DNA from: Plakobranchus ocellatus
Taxonomy: Eukaryota > Mollusca > Gastropoda > Plakobranchidae
DNA: 30,121 nt
Assembly: GCA_019648995.1 (NCBI GenBank)
Contig: BLXT01006999.1
Coordinates: 3,078,479-3,108,599 of the forward strand
Direction: 5' to 3'
Notes under the pieces: model-generated
Told to the model about the DNA's origin: nothing
Databases searched by the model: none
The model's input: the letters and a program-made list of their open reading frames with translations, nothing else
Program-made: the position numbers and the translations under genes
Part shown: positions 20,301 to 30,121 of the stretch, piece by piece
Layout: each line of letters begins with the position of its first letter
How positions within the stretch are numbered: the stretch's first letter is position 1

Positions 20301-20800
20301 CAATCGGCAATTAAACCAGTAACCCCATTATTTAAATTGATAATGAAGGTTGTGGGACCCATTAGGATAAAAATAAGACCTGCAAAGGGCGGAAGATCCT
20401 TAATAGGACGACGGCCATCTATAGATCTCCACTGCCTTGTGGGTTAGTTGCAAGACGAAGGCTAGCAGAGAACCCGTACACAAACCAGCAGTAGGCAAGG
20501 GGAAATCACTGCCGTATAGCTTCCCAAGAAAAAAAAAATCACGAACCACAGACTAGGTATATTATTATTATTATTCTGTGCACCACACCGCCCGCCCCTC
20601 TCGCCGCTATCGGAACGCCTAGACCAGACGAAGTTGCAACCGCGATCCGTACCTTCGAGGATACAGCTCACCCTTATCCAGCCATTCCCCAACCGTCACC
20701 CCTAGGAATAGTGGATATGGAAGCTGTGTCGTGTACGCCCCCTACCCCCGTAAGGCACCTCCTTGATCTCCGCAGCCTGAGCTTTTAAATACTAGTCTAA
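20301..20800. repeat. Unclassified GC-richer repeat with a TTA microsatellite
   Basis: The block at about 20395-20770 has much higher GC content than its flanks, an A-box-like tgtgggttagttgcaag (about 20437-20453), and an ATT microsatellite at about 20560-20575 in the middle. The minus-strand open frame 20692-20462 is Arg/Gly-rich and probably not a gene. It could be a SINE, the untranslated part of a nearby element, or a fragment of something else. Confidence 0.4.
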
Positions 20801-23351
20801 TTTTTGAGGCCTTAAGGAGAAATTTCTATGTGGTAGAGAGTTTGTAATATCAATATATCTATTCTTATTGGATTTCGCCGCAGAATCACTCATATATTGA
20901 AAAAAGAGAAGCCTAAAAATTGTTATTAAAGATACCGAATAACGGTTACACCTTACAAACATGTACCGACCAACAAGATTTGAACAGGGATTCTAGACCC
21001 AAACCTTAACAAGAGTCATTCTAGCCTGAACTGTGATCAAATTCAGCGACTATTAGTTTTCAGGGCTGCTATTTAAATTTATTCTCACTCAACAGATGCA
21101 CAGGTCTTTGAACAATACATAACAAAAAATCCAAATATAAGAACCTTAAACATTTTAATTCCATAATTGTTCTATGAATCATTTCCAATTATTTCACATA
21201 AAAAAAAAAACCCAACAAATTCTTGGGACCAGACTGAATTGATCCCATAGACAAGGTAGTTCTAGAATTATACAGTCTGTGCTCCAAACGCGCGACTTTT
21301 TGTCTTGGCAGTTTGTTGTGACCCCAGAAGAAAAGAAGAAAGTGGGCAAAAAAGGAGTGAAATCATTCGAGTAATTTACACCATTCAAACTTTGCTTCTT
21401 ACAACCAGTCACAGCAGACAGAGGAAGAGAGACGGCAACTTTTTTTTTTATTATTTTATACGAGTTTTTTACATAGTTTAGAGTAACCCACTTGATCAGC
21501 GCATATTTTTTTTTATTCAAAGACTTTTCTATTTGCATTGTCGCCACTGCAATATTCTACGCCAATTACATAAATAAGAATTATATATATATTTCAAAAA
21601 GTAACAATTGTCTTACTCAATAAAAATATAGAAATAAGAGCAGTTTTACGCCTTATTATTATAGTTAAAAAAACCAAAAAAAAACAAAAACAAAAAAAAG
21701 CCAACAAAACAAAAAACAAAACAATTCGTCGTATGAGTAAAAAAAATCTCATGTAAGTGAATCTCAATATTGTCGCTTACAGCAGTTTTTGCATCATGCA
21801 ACGAATTGTCTTACCCTATAAAAATATTAGAAAGTTAGTGCATTTATTTTATAACTTTTCGTGTTTCCTTATTCTTTTTCCTCTTTGATAAAACAATTTT
21901 CTTTTTGAAATAAAAGGATACAATTGCCTGTAAACAAACATGAACAAATAATCTGAATTTGCTTTCAATAAAAAATTAGGGTTAATAAAGAAAAATATGA
22001 GGGTTTCTTTGGTCAGATTGTAGGTAGAATCCTTGGTGCTTAGTCTGATCTTCAATAAAATTCTACGACTTTTAATTTTGAGGGCTGCTGTTTAAATTGA
22101 TAATATAACCATTCTGCAGGAATCCGATTTTTTACCTATGCCACGGATATAAACTTGAAATGTTATAATGAAGAACACAAAAGTTTACAATCTCTCTACA
22201 TTAAATTACAATTTCAATGTCTCCTTTTTACTTTGTTTTTTTTTTATTTGTTTTTGTTCAATGTAAACTTTTCTACTGACAATTTCTGGACCACATTAGG
22301 TAATCCTATAATCAGTGTAGTCTTGGACCGTATGGGCCCGCAAGCTCAGCCATTTTATCTTGATAATCTGTTGCACCTAAAAAAAAAAAAAAAAAGGACG
22401 AGAAACCGATTTAAAAAAATCGCCGATAATTCACTTTGCTGGTTAAACTGATTCAACTTTCCTCCGCGCAATCCACCAAGGCTGCAGGGAAAGAAACAGC
22501 AGTCCTTAATCCCCGCTTCCACCAGCACGTAATGCGCAATGTGCACTGCGCAATGTTTAATGTGTCAGTTCATTTCAGGCATTTTTCAATGAGTTTAGAG
22601 TTGGTCATGTGATCGAATTATATGCGTCAATTTCTTTAAAAAAAAATTTTTTTTTTTTATACCCTTAGCCTCCTCAGACCAAATTAAATGCAAAAAAAGA
22701 GAATCATTAGTAAAATAATTATATGTATCGAACTATTATCTTGTTTTGGAACATTGAAGAAAACGATACAAAAAAAAAAGAAGAAAAACAAAACAAAACA
22801 AAACAAAACTTATAATGTTAATGCTTGTTTTTGTTTTTGCTCTCTCTTATTCTTTTTTCATCACCTATTTTGTTTTTCGTTTATTTGAACTACAATAATA
22901 AAAGGAAATTGTTGCAAAGATTTTATTTTGTGTTCATTAACTCTTTATTTCTGATGGAGTAGAATTTCAAAAAAGGTGTTTTGATCACTCTACTAACTAC
23001 TTTTTTATTTATCTGATGTGTTACATTGAAAATTTAGACCTAAAAAGTTTGGTAAAGATCACCTGATGAATGTCTGAAGTGACACTTTTTAACAACAACA
23101 AAAAGTTTCTCTCTCTTCCTCACCGACTTTTCGACACTTTTTTGATTAATTGTTAAAAACATCAACATTTTGAAACACTGTCACACTAGATCTCAATCCA
23201 ACGTACATATTGGAATGTCTGACTGTATCAGCGATTTAAAATGTTCAAAATATTTACACATCAGGACTGGTCACGGGACATAAGCTGACACTAGTGACAG
23301 TATAGAGCAAGACAGTAATGTTAAGTAATATTCATATTTCATTATGCAAAT
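20801..23351. other. AT-rich stretch without a gene
   Basis: A and T homopolymers are frequent (for example about 22379-22396 and 22640-22658), and short CAAAA-type repeats lie near 21667-21722 and 22787-22808. A short GC-richer patch at 22445-22560 has no supported frame. No exon or RNA gene recognised. Confidence 0.5.
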
Positions 23352-23357
23352 AACAGC

Positions 23358-23410
<53 letters not shown>

Positions 23411-23411
23411 C
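23352..23411. repeat. (CAA)n microsatellite
   Basis: About twenty CAA units, nearly perfect. A weaker CAG/CAA patch follows at about 23495-23537. Confidence 0.95.
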
Positions 23412-23849
23412 TACAATCACAACAAAAGAACAATATGAATGAGACAAAATTTAAGTGCGTTTTGTAGTTACATGTTCATGTTTAATCACATTAACAGCAG
23501 CAGCAACAGCAACATTCACAACAACATCAAAACAACAATATCATGTAATATAGCATTAATGTCGGTTTAATAAAGTGCATTGATCTCCGAAAATAACAAC
23601 CTCTTTGATTTAAAAGATCTAAAAGCCTTGAACACACATGCAGAAAAACATTAAAAAGGCACTATTTTACAAGATAAAAATCGATTAATTCTTTTTGTGT
23701 CAGTGGAAAGACTAGAAGACTTGCTGCAATCAGTTTTTTATCTAGGTAAAATGTCAAATTAATTTACATATTGTTGTATCAAAGATAGTGATAAAAATAC
23801 CAGCGAATAGTAGCCGCAGAAAAGAACACAATACCTATCTAAAAATTTT

Positions 23850-23850
23850 T

Positions 23851-23895
<45 letters not shown>

Positions 23896-24059
23896 CAGAG
23901 AGACAGAGTGCGGGGGAGAAAGAGACGTGGAGACAGGGGAGGAAAGATAGAAACAGAGGGAGACAGAAAGATTGAGCTAGACAGAAACGAGAGAGACAGA
24001 CAGAGGGAGACAGAAAGGGAGAGAGCTAGACGCAGAGAGAGACAGAGAGTGAGATAGAG

Positions 24060-24112
<53 letters not shown>

Positions 24113-24128
24113 GAGGGAGGGGAAGAGG
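23850..24128. repeat. GA polypurine tract 3
   Basis: About 280 bases of GA, GACA, GGGA and GAAA units, nearly all purine on the plus strand, with perfect (GA)n at both ends. Confidence 0.93.
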
Positions 24129-24976
24129 TAATACACATGATATTGACGGCCATTAGCCTTTTCCCCTATGAAACAAAGTTAAAAAGGGCACATGTATCTG
24201 CACGATCAGAATTTTTAAAGGTGGAAATACCCCATTCTTCTCAAGTAAAAAAGACAAAAAATCCGTGACAGAGTCAACAATTAAACCAAATGAATGATCA
24301 ATATTTAAACCTTTCAATCAATTAAAAAAAAATTATAGATTTTGTATTACCAAATCGGATCCTCCAATTTTGAAACTGTTTGAATCGGAAATGAAAATTA
24401 AAAGCATTAGAGAAAACAACAGTGTAAAGTCATGAATGGAGATTATATTAGCCTTTTTCTTAGATCCAGTATTTGCCTTTTGAAGAATGTCTTAAAAAAA
24501 ATAAATAAAAACCTCTTAGTAAAAGTTCAGTATTTTTTTTTTTTTTATCTTTGAGGCCAACAACTCAGTTGTATCTGTAAGACAAAAAAGTAAGATCTAA
24601 ACCTACACCATTTTCCCCTCCTTCCTAGAGAGCAAAGTAATCTTACTCATGCAGCCTCAATACTTCCTCAAAGAATGAATTTTGATTGAAACAAAAGGAG
24701 AAAATGAAACTTGTATGAACCGCCTTGACAACAAATTTCATCGGATCTTCTGTTAACAGAATTAAAACAGAAACTAAAACAAAAACAACTCAATATTTCC
24801 AATACGCATTCGTGGCAAAGCCGTGATATGGGAGAGGAATAGCTGATTCAAATTTCCATTTTAAAAAAGGAGTTTCCAACACTAAAAAAAAGAAAGAAAG
24901 ATTCATCAAATTAGAAAACATCTTTAAAAGTCTGGCAAGTATGAAAATAATAAAAACAGACAGAAAACACAACGTT
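24129..24976 (-). other. Probable 3' UTR or downstream flank of the zinc-finger gene
   Basis: No coding frame. It follows the stop codon of the minus-strand gene, so part is expected to be 3' UTR. I found no AATAAA or ATTAAA on the minus strand in this interval, so the end of the transcript is unresolved. Confidence 0.4.
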
Positions 24977-25180
24977 TCACAGCTCTTTCTTTACATCGAC
25001 AGCCATTTGTAGATCTTCAGATTCTACAGCAATCTTTTCATTCTCTTCCATTGGTGTTGGACCATTCTCTTTTTGATCAGGATGGTCTCTCAGGGCCACA
25101 GCACATAGAGCTGCTAGCCCATTTGATTTCCTTTCATGGCCGTCTTCGCCTTCACACTTGGCATTGAAGCAGGTAAGAAC
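24977..25180 (-). CDS. Zinc-finger gene: last coding exon
   Basis: The acceptor is ctgcatactccag. The exon reads VLTCFNAKCEGEDGHERKSN, then GLAALCAVALRDHPDQKENG and an acidic end closing with VDVKKEL and TGA at 24979-24977. The Cys-x4-Cys pair (CFNAKC) has no obvious partner histidines at normal spacing. Confidence 0.8.
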   Translation of the reverse strand, partial: VLTCFNAKCEGEDGHERKSNGLAALCAVALRDHPDQKENGPTPMEENEKIAVESEDLQMAVDVKKEL

Positions 25181-28100
25181 CTGGAGTATGCAGAGATTTA
25201 ATAGAAAAAAATAATGCAACTTATGTTTTTCGTTGAAAAATTCAATTTCAAATGAATAATTTGCAATGTAAAGACGAGATGCACTAGAATTAATTTAATT
25301 CAAACTTTAATAAATCGGACTTTTTTTTTTTGTTTGGAATAATGTGAGCTATTGTACTTTTATCCTAATGACCAATGAAGCGGATACGTGCACGCAAAGC
25401 ATAAGTTATTGCTGTTTTTAATCTACCAACTCTATCGATCTATCAGTAATCTAAATAGACAAAATCATATGCCCAACAGTCATGATCTCATATCATGAGG
25501 TCAAGGTCAGTAGCAAAAAAAAAAAAAGAAAATGCTGGGAAATCAGAGAGGGTTGTCAGCTATCTACGCTTTATTCAAGAGCTCAAATATTGCCGATAAT
25601 TTCATATACAATTGTTTCTAGAAAAAAGTGAGAACAAGTGATGAAAAAGCTTCAAAGTTTATCTTTACCTTGCTTCTCTCTCTGGCCTTGAAGCAAGCAT
25701 CATCTACTTTTGGGGAATCTTGTAAGTCACTACTTTCCTTTAACTCATCGTTCCTGTAAATCATAAAATCCCTGGTCATTAAAACAAAAACACATTTTCA
25801 GGGAAATTTGTGCCCAAATATGACTTTCATTTTTTTTCTTAAAGGTGTCATCTCCAAAAAAATTTTAGATTGCTTTTGAAACCTTAATAACTTGCAGGTC
25901 CCAAAATGTCAGTCGTGCGAATCACCGCACGCGTGTATTAACTCTTCCTTGGTTGGCTTTTTGGTGAAAAAAAAACCCAGCAAAATTATAGGCGTAAACA
26001 ATTATTTTCGAAGTTAAACTCTCTAGACTTTAACTCCAGATGCTTAGCCTACTAAAAGAAATATTCAGCAGCTCTAACTGATATACCACAAAAAAAAAGA
26101 AAAAAAAAGTTTCTTGACGCAGCTTTTAAAAATTATTTTATAAAGATTTCTATGCACAGACAATAATTTATTACATCTACCTTGGCATTTCCATGTTGCG
26201 ATTGTGCGAGTCTTCAGTATTGCATTGAAACAGCTTTTCTCTAACGTGTTGCCTTGCGTGACTCTGGTCACCAAAAATATAGAGTAATTAACAGTGAGAT
26301 TAAAACAAAAAATGAAAGTACAAAACTACAACTCGAAACTTAGTTGCGATTCGTGAAATTAAATTTATGTAACTTTATTAGAATTTTTATACAAGAGCAA
26401 TGCACGATTGTTGTGTATGTGAAAATAGTAAGATACAACAAACAGTAACACCTTAGGAAAGTTAAAAATCAGTTGAAAATTTCTTTGAAAAGGAGAAAAG
26501 AAAAATGCATCCTTATTACCCTTTGGTGGTGGGTGTGTAAATGTTTCTTCCCACAGCCCAGGACTGGGCAGATATACCGAGGAATGAGATGGTCCATTAA
26601 TATATGATAGATTAAAGAATTTCTTCTCGTAAATGTTGTCTGTAGTCCTTCTTTTCCAGAGCATTTAAAACATGCCCAATGTCGAATTCCTGTGAAGAGA
26701 AAACCATATATTTATGTAATTGTAAAAAATAAATAAAGATCACAAAAGAAACAAAACTATAAAGTAATGGGTATTGCAACAAGCCTCCAAAAAACATTTG
26801 AATTCTAATATATCTTTACGGAATTTACCAAGCGTTTTTTACAATTTGCTGCTGACAAAAATAGAGAAAGTGTGTATGAACGCTAAAAAAGTGGAAACTG
26901 GACATTTGATCCTTTCGAGGAAAACCCAAAAAGATAAAAATTTAGATAGCATAGAAGTTTGAGGTACACATACGTGTCAAAGTTTATTTTAAAAAAATGT
27001 TCGTATAGACACAAACACTTTTTCACACTGCAGTATTGAGTTTCGCGTCAAACAAGAAAAGTATTTGCCATGTGTATAAGATGTCCTTAACATAAAATTA
27101 TTACATAGACCTCTACTGAAAACATTACAAAAATCCGACAATTTTGTTGCATACGTTTAAGATATGAACTTGATATAAAGATAGAAAACGTAGTTTCTTT
27201 AGGTAATTGAAATGTAATTGTACCAGTCAGAAACCTTTCTAAGACTGATATTTCTCATAATCTATCTCCTTGAAATTTCTGACTGTTAACTAAACCTATG
27301 TCCCATAGCACACTTAAACCGCACCACTTGAAGCACTGCTGCATAAACACAATAATAAAACAACAACAATTGTTCTCTCCACTATACTCACCTGATATAC
27401 TCATAAGGTGATTGTGCAGAGAAGTGCTAGCAGTGTACTTGTTGTTGCAATGCCTGCATATTCTGGGCTTTTCTTTACGAGGATACGCCTCGAATTCTCT
27501 TAATAAAAGTTTTGCTCGAGCCTGCAATTGCATGGAAAGATAGAAATGAATAAATAAAATAGAAAAACTCAAAAAAGTTTAAAAAAAAAAATGCAAACCA
27601 AGGTAGGAATTATGCGAACACATCAATATTTCATCGAAAGATCCTCATAAAATTTAAATTACAATTTCTATGTTGTGATCATGGAGGCAGAGCAAGGATT
27701 AAAAAAGAGAAAATCAAAAGACTGACAGAAAAAACAGCCTGTGCTTTTCAAATATGTCAATTTAAGCTAAAAAAAAAATTATTTGCTCACTGCTTTGCTG
27801 TTTCTGGATTAGTTAGTACAAAAAGAGAGAGGTTCGAATGAATTGGGCATAATAAATGTTGAAAGTATAAAGAAATTGGAATGTAAATTTGTAGTATTAA
27901 AAATGTTCGAAAGCTGCATTGGTAAGGTACATTGTATAGAACGTTTTTTTATTTTAAATATCTAACTATCTCTGTGATAAATTCCTGATGAGAAGAATAT
28001 CAAACTATCAACATCTTTTTTTCTAGACTGTATGTAATACTCTAAAACACAGGATGCCATTTTAGTAGCTATAGCATAACTCTTATGTCATGAATTAAAC

Positions 28101-28614
28101 TCACGAGTTTTAGTATCAAAGAGTTGTCAACTATTGTCAGATTCTGCGAGATGGAACACTGCTCAATTTAATACTATGAGACAATAGATTCAAGCCTTTG
28201 CAATCGATTTTAATTTCAAAGTCTCATCAAGTTTCACACCACTGAAAATATTACCCTGTCTAAATCTGGCCAAAGATAATTTACTTTGTTTTTTATAAAG
28301 CACACAGCCTTGAGACAGCACAATCCTCACTAAAAAAAAAAAAAAGAGAATTAACCTGCAGCTGATATTTAGTTGCTTCATCCTGTGCCGCATCAAGTTT
28401 CCTCCATTCGTCCTTCGTCATTGCATTTAAAGTCTTTTTTTCCTCTGGTGTCAAAGGTTCTTGAGTTGTTTGGGCTATTTGTCTTTCATATAAAATAGCA
28501 GACTTCATATACTGTTGCACAGCCTCTGGGAAACAAATTATTTAATGATTTCTCAGGTTGCTAAAGAATAATTGGCATTGATCCACGTCAAAGCTTACCA
28601 GTCAATTTGCTTCC
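24977..28614 (-). CDS. C2H2 zinc-finger protein, seven exons seen, 5' end missing
   Basis: Seven minus-strand exons (28614-28599, 28525-28356, 27521-27392, 26689-26520, 26263-26181, 25753-25669, 25180-24977) join at GT-AG boundaries with compatible phases into 285 codons plus TGA. Residues 7-62 form a charged, helix-prone segment (LTPEEKKTLNAMTKDEWRKL). Finger 1 has Cys84, Cys87, His100 and His109. Finger 2 has Cys112, Cys115, His134 and His139, with a long knuckle. Finger 3 has Cys146, Cys151, His164 and His168 in canonical C-x4-C-x12-H-x3-H spacing. The rest is acidic and polar with more Cys residues, ending VDVKKEL. Fingers 1 and 3 are completed only by splicing, which supports the model. 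The likely role is binding nucleic acid in the nucleus, inferred from the fold alone. I recognise no orthologue and no initiator Met. Introns (73-834 bases) hold nothing recognisable. Confidence 0.82.
25669..25753 (-). CDS. Zinc-finger gene: short acidic/polar exon
   Basis: The acceptor is atttacag and the donor gtaaag. One base completes an Arg codon, then NDELKESSDLQDSPKVDDAC and FKARERSK follow to a codon boundary. Probably a flexible linker. Confidence 0.78.
26181..26263 (-). CDS. Zinc-finger gene: exon completing finger 3
   Basis: The acceptor ends ggtgaccag and has a weak pyrimidine tract. The exon reads SHARQHVREKLFQCNTEDSH then NRNMEMP plus two bases. The donor is gtagat. SHARQH supplies the two histidines that give finger 3 perfect C-x4-C-x12-H-x3-H spacing. 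Confidence 0.8.
26520..26689 (-). CDS. Zinc-finger gene: exon with finger 2 and most of finger 3
   Basis: The acceptor is ggttttctcttcacag. The exon encodes IRHWACFKCSGKEGLQTTF, then TRRNSLIYHILMDHLIPRY and ICPVLGCGKKHLHTHHQR. It ends at donor gtaata on a codon boundary. Finger 2 has C-x2-C-x18-H-x4-H, six residues longer in the knuckle than standard, but keeps the usual Phe-x5-Leu-x2-His end. The Cys pair of finger 3 is here and its His pair is in the next exon. Confidence 0.82.
27392..27521 (-). CDS. Zinc-finger gene: exon with the first part of finger 1
   Basis: The acceptor is catgcaattgcag. The exon reads ARAKLLLREFEAYPRKEKPR then ICRHCNNKYTASTSLHNHL. The strong donor is TCAG followed by gtgagt (at 27391). 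A second in-frame donor, ATGA followed by gtatat, lies nine bases inside (exon edge 27401). The pattern C-x2-C-x3-Tyr-x5-Leu-x2-His is that of a C2H2 finger; the second His is in the next exon. Confidence 0.82.
28356..28525 (-). CDS. Zinc-finger gene: exon encoding the charged N-terminal segment
   Basis: The acceptor is aatttgtttcccag and the donor is gttaat after ctgcag. The 170 bases start with two codon-completing bases and end on a codon boundary: AVQQYMKSAILYERQIAQTT, then a TPEEKK/KDEWRKL part that reads as amphipathic helix. The next exon continues in the same frame with ARAKLLLREFE. Confidence 0.78.
28599..28614 (-). CDS. Zinc-finger gene: candidate 16-base microexon
   Basis: The minus strand has a very strong pyrimidine tract (tctccctctttttctcttcc) ending AAAG, then 16 bases encoding GSKLT plus one base, then donor gtaagc. 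Its last base completes a Glu codon with the next exon. The frame is also open further 5' (SQTSSPSFSLPKGSKLT), so the exon may instead begin as far out as about 28650 at a weaker acceptor. Confidence 0.5.
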
Positions 28615-29870
28615 CTTTGGAAGAGAAAAAGAGGGAGAGCTAGTTTGGCTCTACTACTTACAAGGCCGACTTTAAATATTTATAAACGAAAAATGAGAAA
28701 TAAAACTTGAGTTTCAATGTTGCAATGTAGATATAGAAGAGATTTTCTTTTTAAAACGTTGCTGTCTTAAAATGCTATTTATGTAATCTTTATCGAGAAT
28801 CGTTTCTTTTTTTACTTAAATCGGGACAGGAATCAATGTTGGTATTTCAAGGCATTTAAATGTTTAAAAATCTTATGTAGGCTCTAAACACTGGCGTAGA
28901 TTGAAATCATAAGCATTATGTCGAGATGTTGAATGGATCATAAATCTAGATGAGATACTGTATTTTTTAATCTAAACGTCAATTGCTTTACATCATTACT
29001 CAGCAGACCTTCTCTAAAACTATAGATCCAATACATATGAAATTCCTTTCATTTCTTCAAATTTTTTTTTTAATTACATGGTCCTCACGCTAAAAATGTC
29101 GCCCTTTTTGGCTGGAAAGTATTAGAACGTAGAAAGTATTAGAACGCCTTCCCAGCCTTCCAAATTAGCATATATTCAGCTTTCTTGTAATTTTTTTCTT
29201 AATGAAACAAATTTATATCAATAACACAAAAAAATTATGCTTGTTTCCTCTCCATTAAAATTAAAACAGATTATGCCTCTCTTTCCGACATATTAGCATC
29301 ATCTTGTGAAATGGAACCAAATGCCTTTTTTTAATAGAGCCCATTCAAGGGAGCTGATACGCCTCACGGATACCCATTGTGACTATATTAACATGGCGCA
29401 GTAGCTGCACACAGATTAGAGCTTCGGAGGTCGCAGGAAAAGAAATGTACAGGTAATGGAGAACAAACTATTGCACAATTAAGAGATTAACAACAACAAA
29501 ACGACCGGATTCTGATGATCTCATGTAATGCTCCTCTGATTAAAGTCATGCAAACCATATTTTAATACCTCTCTTTGCTGTCATATTTGTCCATGAAGAA
29601 AGAAAGAAATAGATTCTTTGCAAAGATATGGATTTAAATTCAAGTCCCTCAGTCGCATGCTTAATCATGCAAGAGGTGAATTGTTCGATTCCTATCTGGG
29701 CTCAAAAGGATTATTTTCAATTCAGCATCAATAGGATAGCTTGATCTCTTATCACTCAGATTCAGAATAGCCCTTCAGTGCGTACAAATGATAGTAGCTC
29801 TTAGTGAGTTCGAATTCAGATTAGATGAAAAAGAACATTTCAAGAAAAAAAAGACACCAGAACTGCTAAC

Positions 29871-29871
<1 letters not shown>
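28615..29871. other. Upstream flank or intron of the zinc-finger gene
   Basis: The 5' exons of the minus-strand gene should lie here or beyond the window. The only start-like candidate is a minus-strand ATG at 29594 (MDKYDSKE, donor gtatta at 29568), which is weak. Other details are a 15-base direct repeat at 29115-29129 and 29132-29146 between short inverted arms, and a B-box-like attgttcgattcc at about 29680-29692. Confidence 0.4.

Positions 29872-29872
<1 letters not shown>

Positions 29873-29914
<42 letters not shown>
29873..29914. repeat. (GT)n microsatellite
   Basis: Twenty-one perfect GT units; open frames with Val-Cys or Thr-His runs here are artefacts. Confidence 0.97.
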
Positions 29915-29916
<2 letters not shown>

Positions 29917-30073
29917 ATTTTGAGCAGGAATACGAGTTTTGCAGTTGCCACATTAATGAATGACAAAATGATACGTCACTTGATAACAAAATTGCAAGAA
30001 TTATAAAAAATAATGTTTGATTAATGGGGCATCATAGCCAAGAAATGTTTCACTCACAACTATTAACACAAAA

Positions 30074-30077
<4 letters not shown>

Positions 30078-30121
<44 letters not shown>
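30078..30121. repeat. GA polypurine tract at the window edge
   Basis: Perfect (GA)n that continues to, and probably beyond, the last base. Confidence 0.95.

Noticed and set aside
19864..20322. Plus-strand 152-residue open frame
   Set aside because: It overlaps the minus-strand RTE-like fragment, whose conserved motifs show the true coding strand.
23352..23537. Regular short repeats as a possible CRISPR array
   Set aside because: They are CAA/CAG trinucleotide repeats with no spacers, in an animal-like genome.
26612..26797. Minus-strand open frame starting MFFGGLLQ
   Set aside because: It reads intron and the zinc-finger exon in the wrong frame; the frame with Cys and His pairs fits the neighbouring exons' phases.
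28190..28396. Minus-strand open frame across the intron after the charged exon
   Set aside because: It mostly covers intron sequence and is out of frame with the exon.
29640..29710. Possible tRNA gene
   Set aside because: A B-box-like attgttcgattcc and a short hairpin exist, but no acceptor stem, D arm or proper T stem can be formed.

Overview
This window looks like a piece of an animal (metazoan) nuclear genome: AT-rich, gene-poor, dense in microsatellites, and full of decayed transposable elements, with genes split into short exons by GT-AG introns. Translating the tRNA-derived SINE copies gives Gly/Arg-rich fragments (for example SGPPSGQGAGGG) that I remember from predicted proteins of sacoglossan sea slugs. 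The RTE-like tail also resembles mollusc elements. My best guess is a mollusc, probably a heterobranch gastropod, with a cephalopod as the alternative. This rests on memory and was not checked by a search.

Layout. 1-760 is a GGT/GAT minisatellite with no C in its first 207 bases. 760-4000 is AT-rich and carries three SINE copies, a long GA tract and a large TA/CA microsatellite. 4000-13625 is mostly featureless but contains possible plus-strand exons: a good one at 4066-4187, a fair one at 9761-9831, and a possible last exon at 13477-13559 followed by AATAAA. It also contains a complete but dead mariner transposon (7630-8894, TA target duplication) and a minus-strand SINE (11555-11700). 14040-17370 holds a duplicated sequence block that I cannot classify. 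17676-20800 is a cluster of retroelement remains: a jockey/CR1-type LINE 3' end on the minus strand (reverse transcriptase FADD motif, stop codons, TTGA-type tail) whose 3' UTR carries a huge ATCT/TA microsatellite with an assembly gap, an RTE-like C-terminal fragment, and two unclassified GC-richer repeats. 20800-24130 is AT-rich with CAA and GA repeats.

24977-28614 is the best host gene. It is a minus-strand, multi-exon C2H2 zinc-finger protein, and seven consecutive exons join with compatible phases at GT-AG boundaries. The spliced product contains three zinc fingers, two of them completed only across exon junctions, which supports the gene model independently. A second donor site 9 nt inside the exon carrying finger 1 would change that finger's His-His spacing from eight to five residues. 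The 5' end of the gene is not found with confidence. No CRISPR array, operon or multigene defence-like system is visible.
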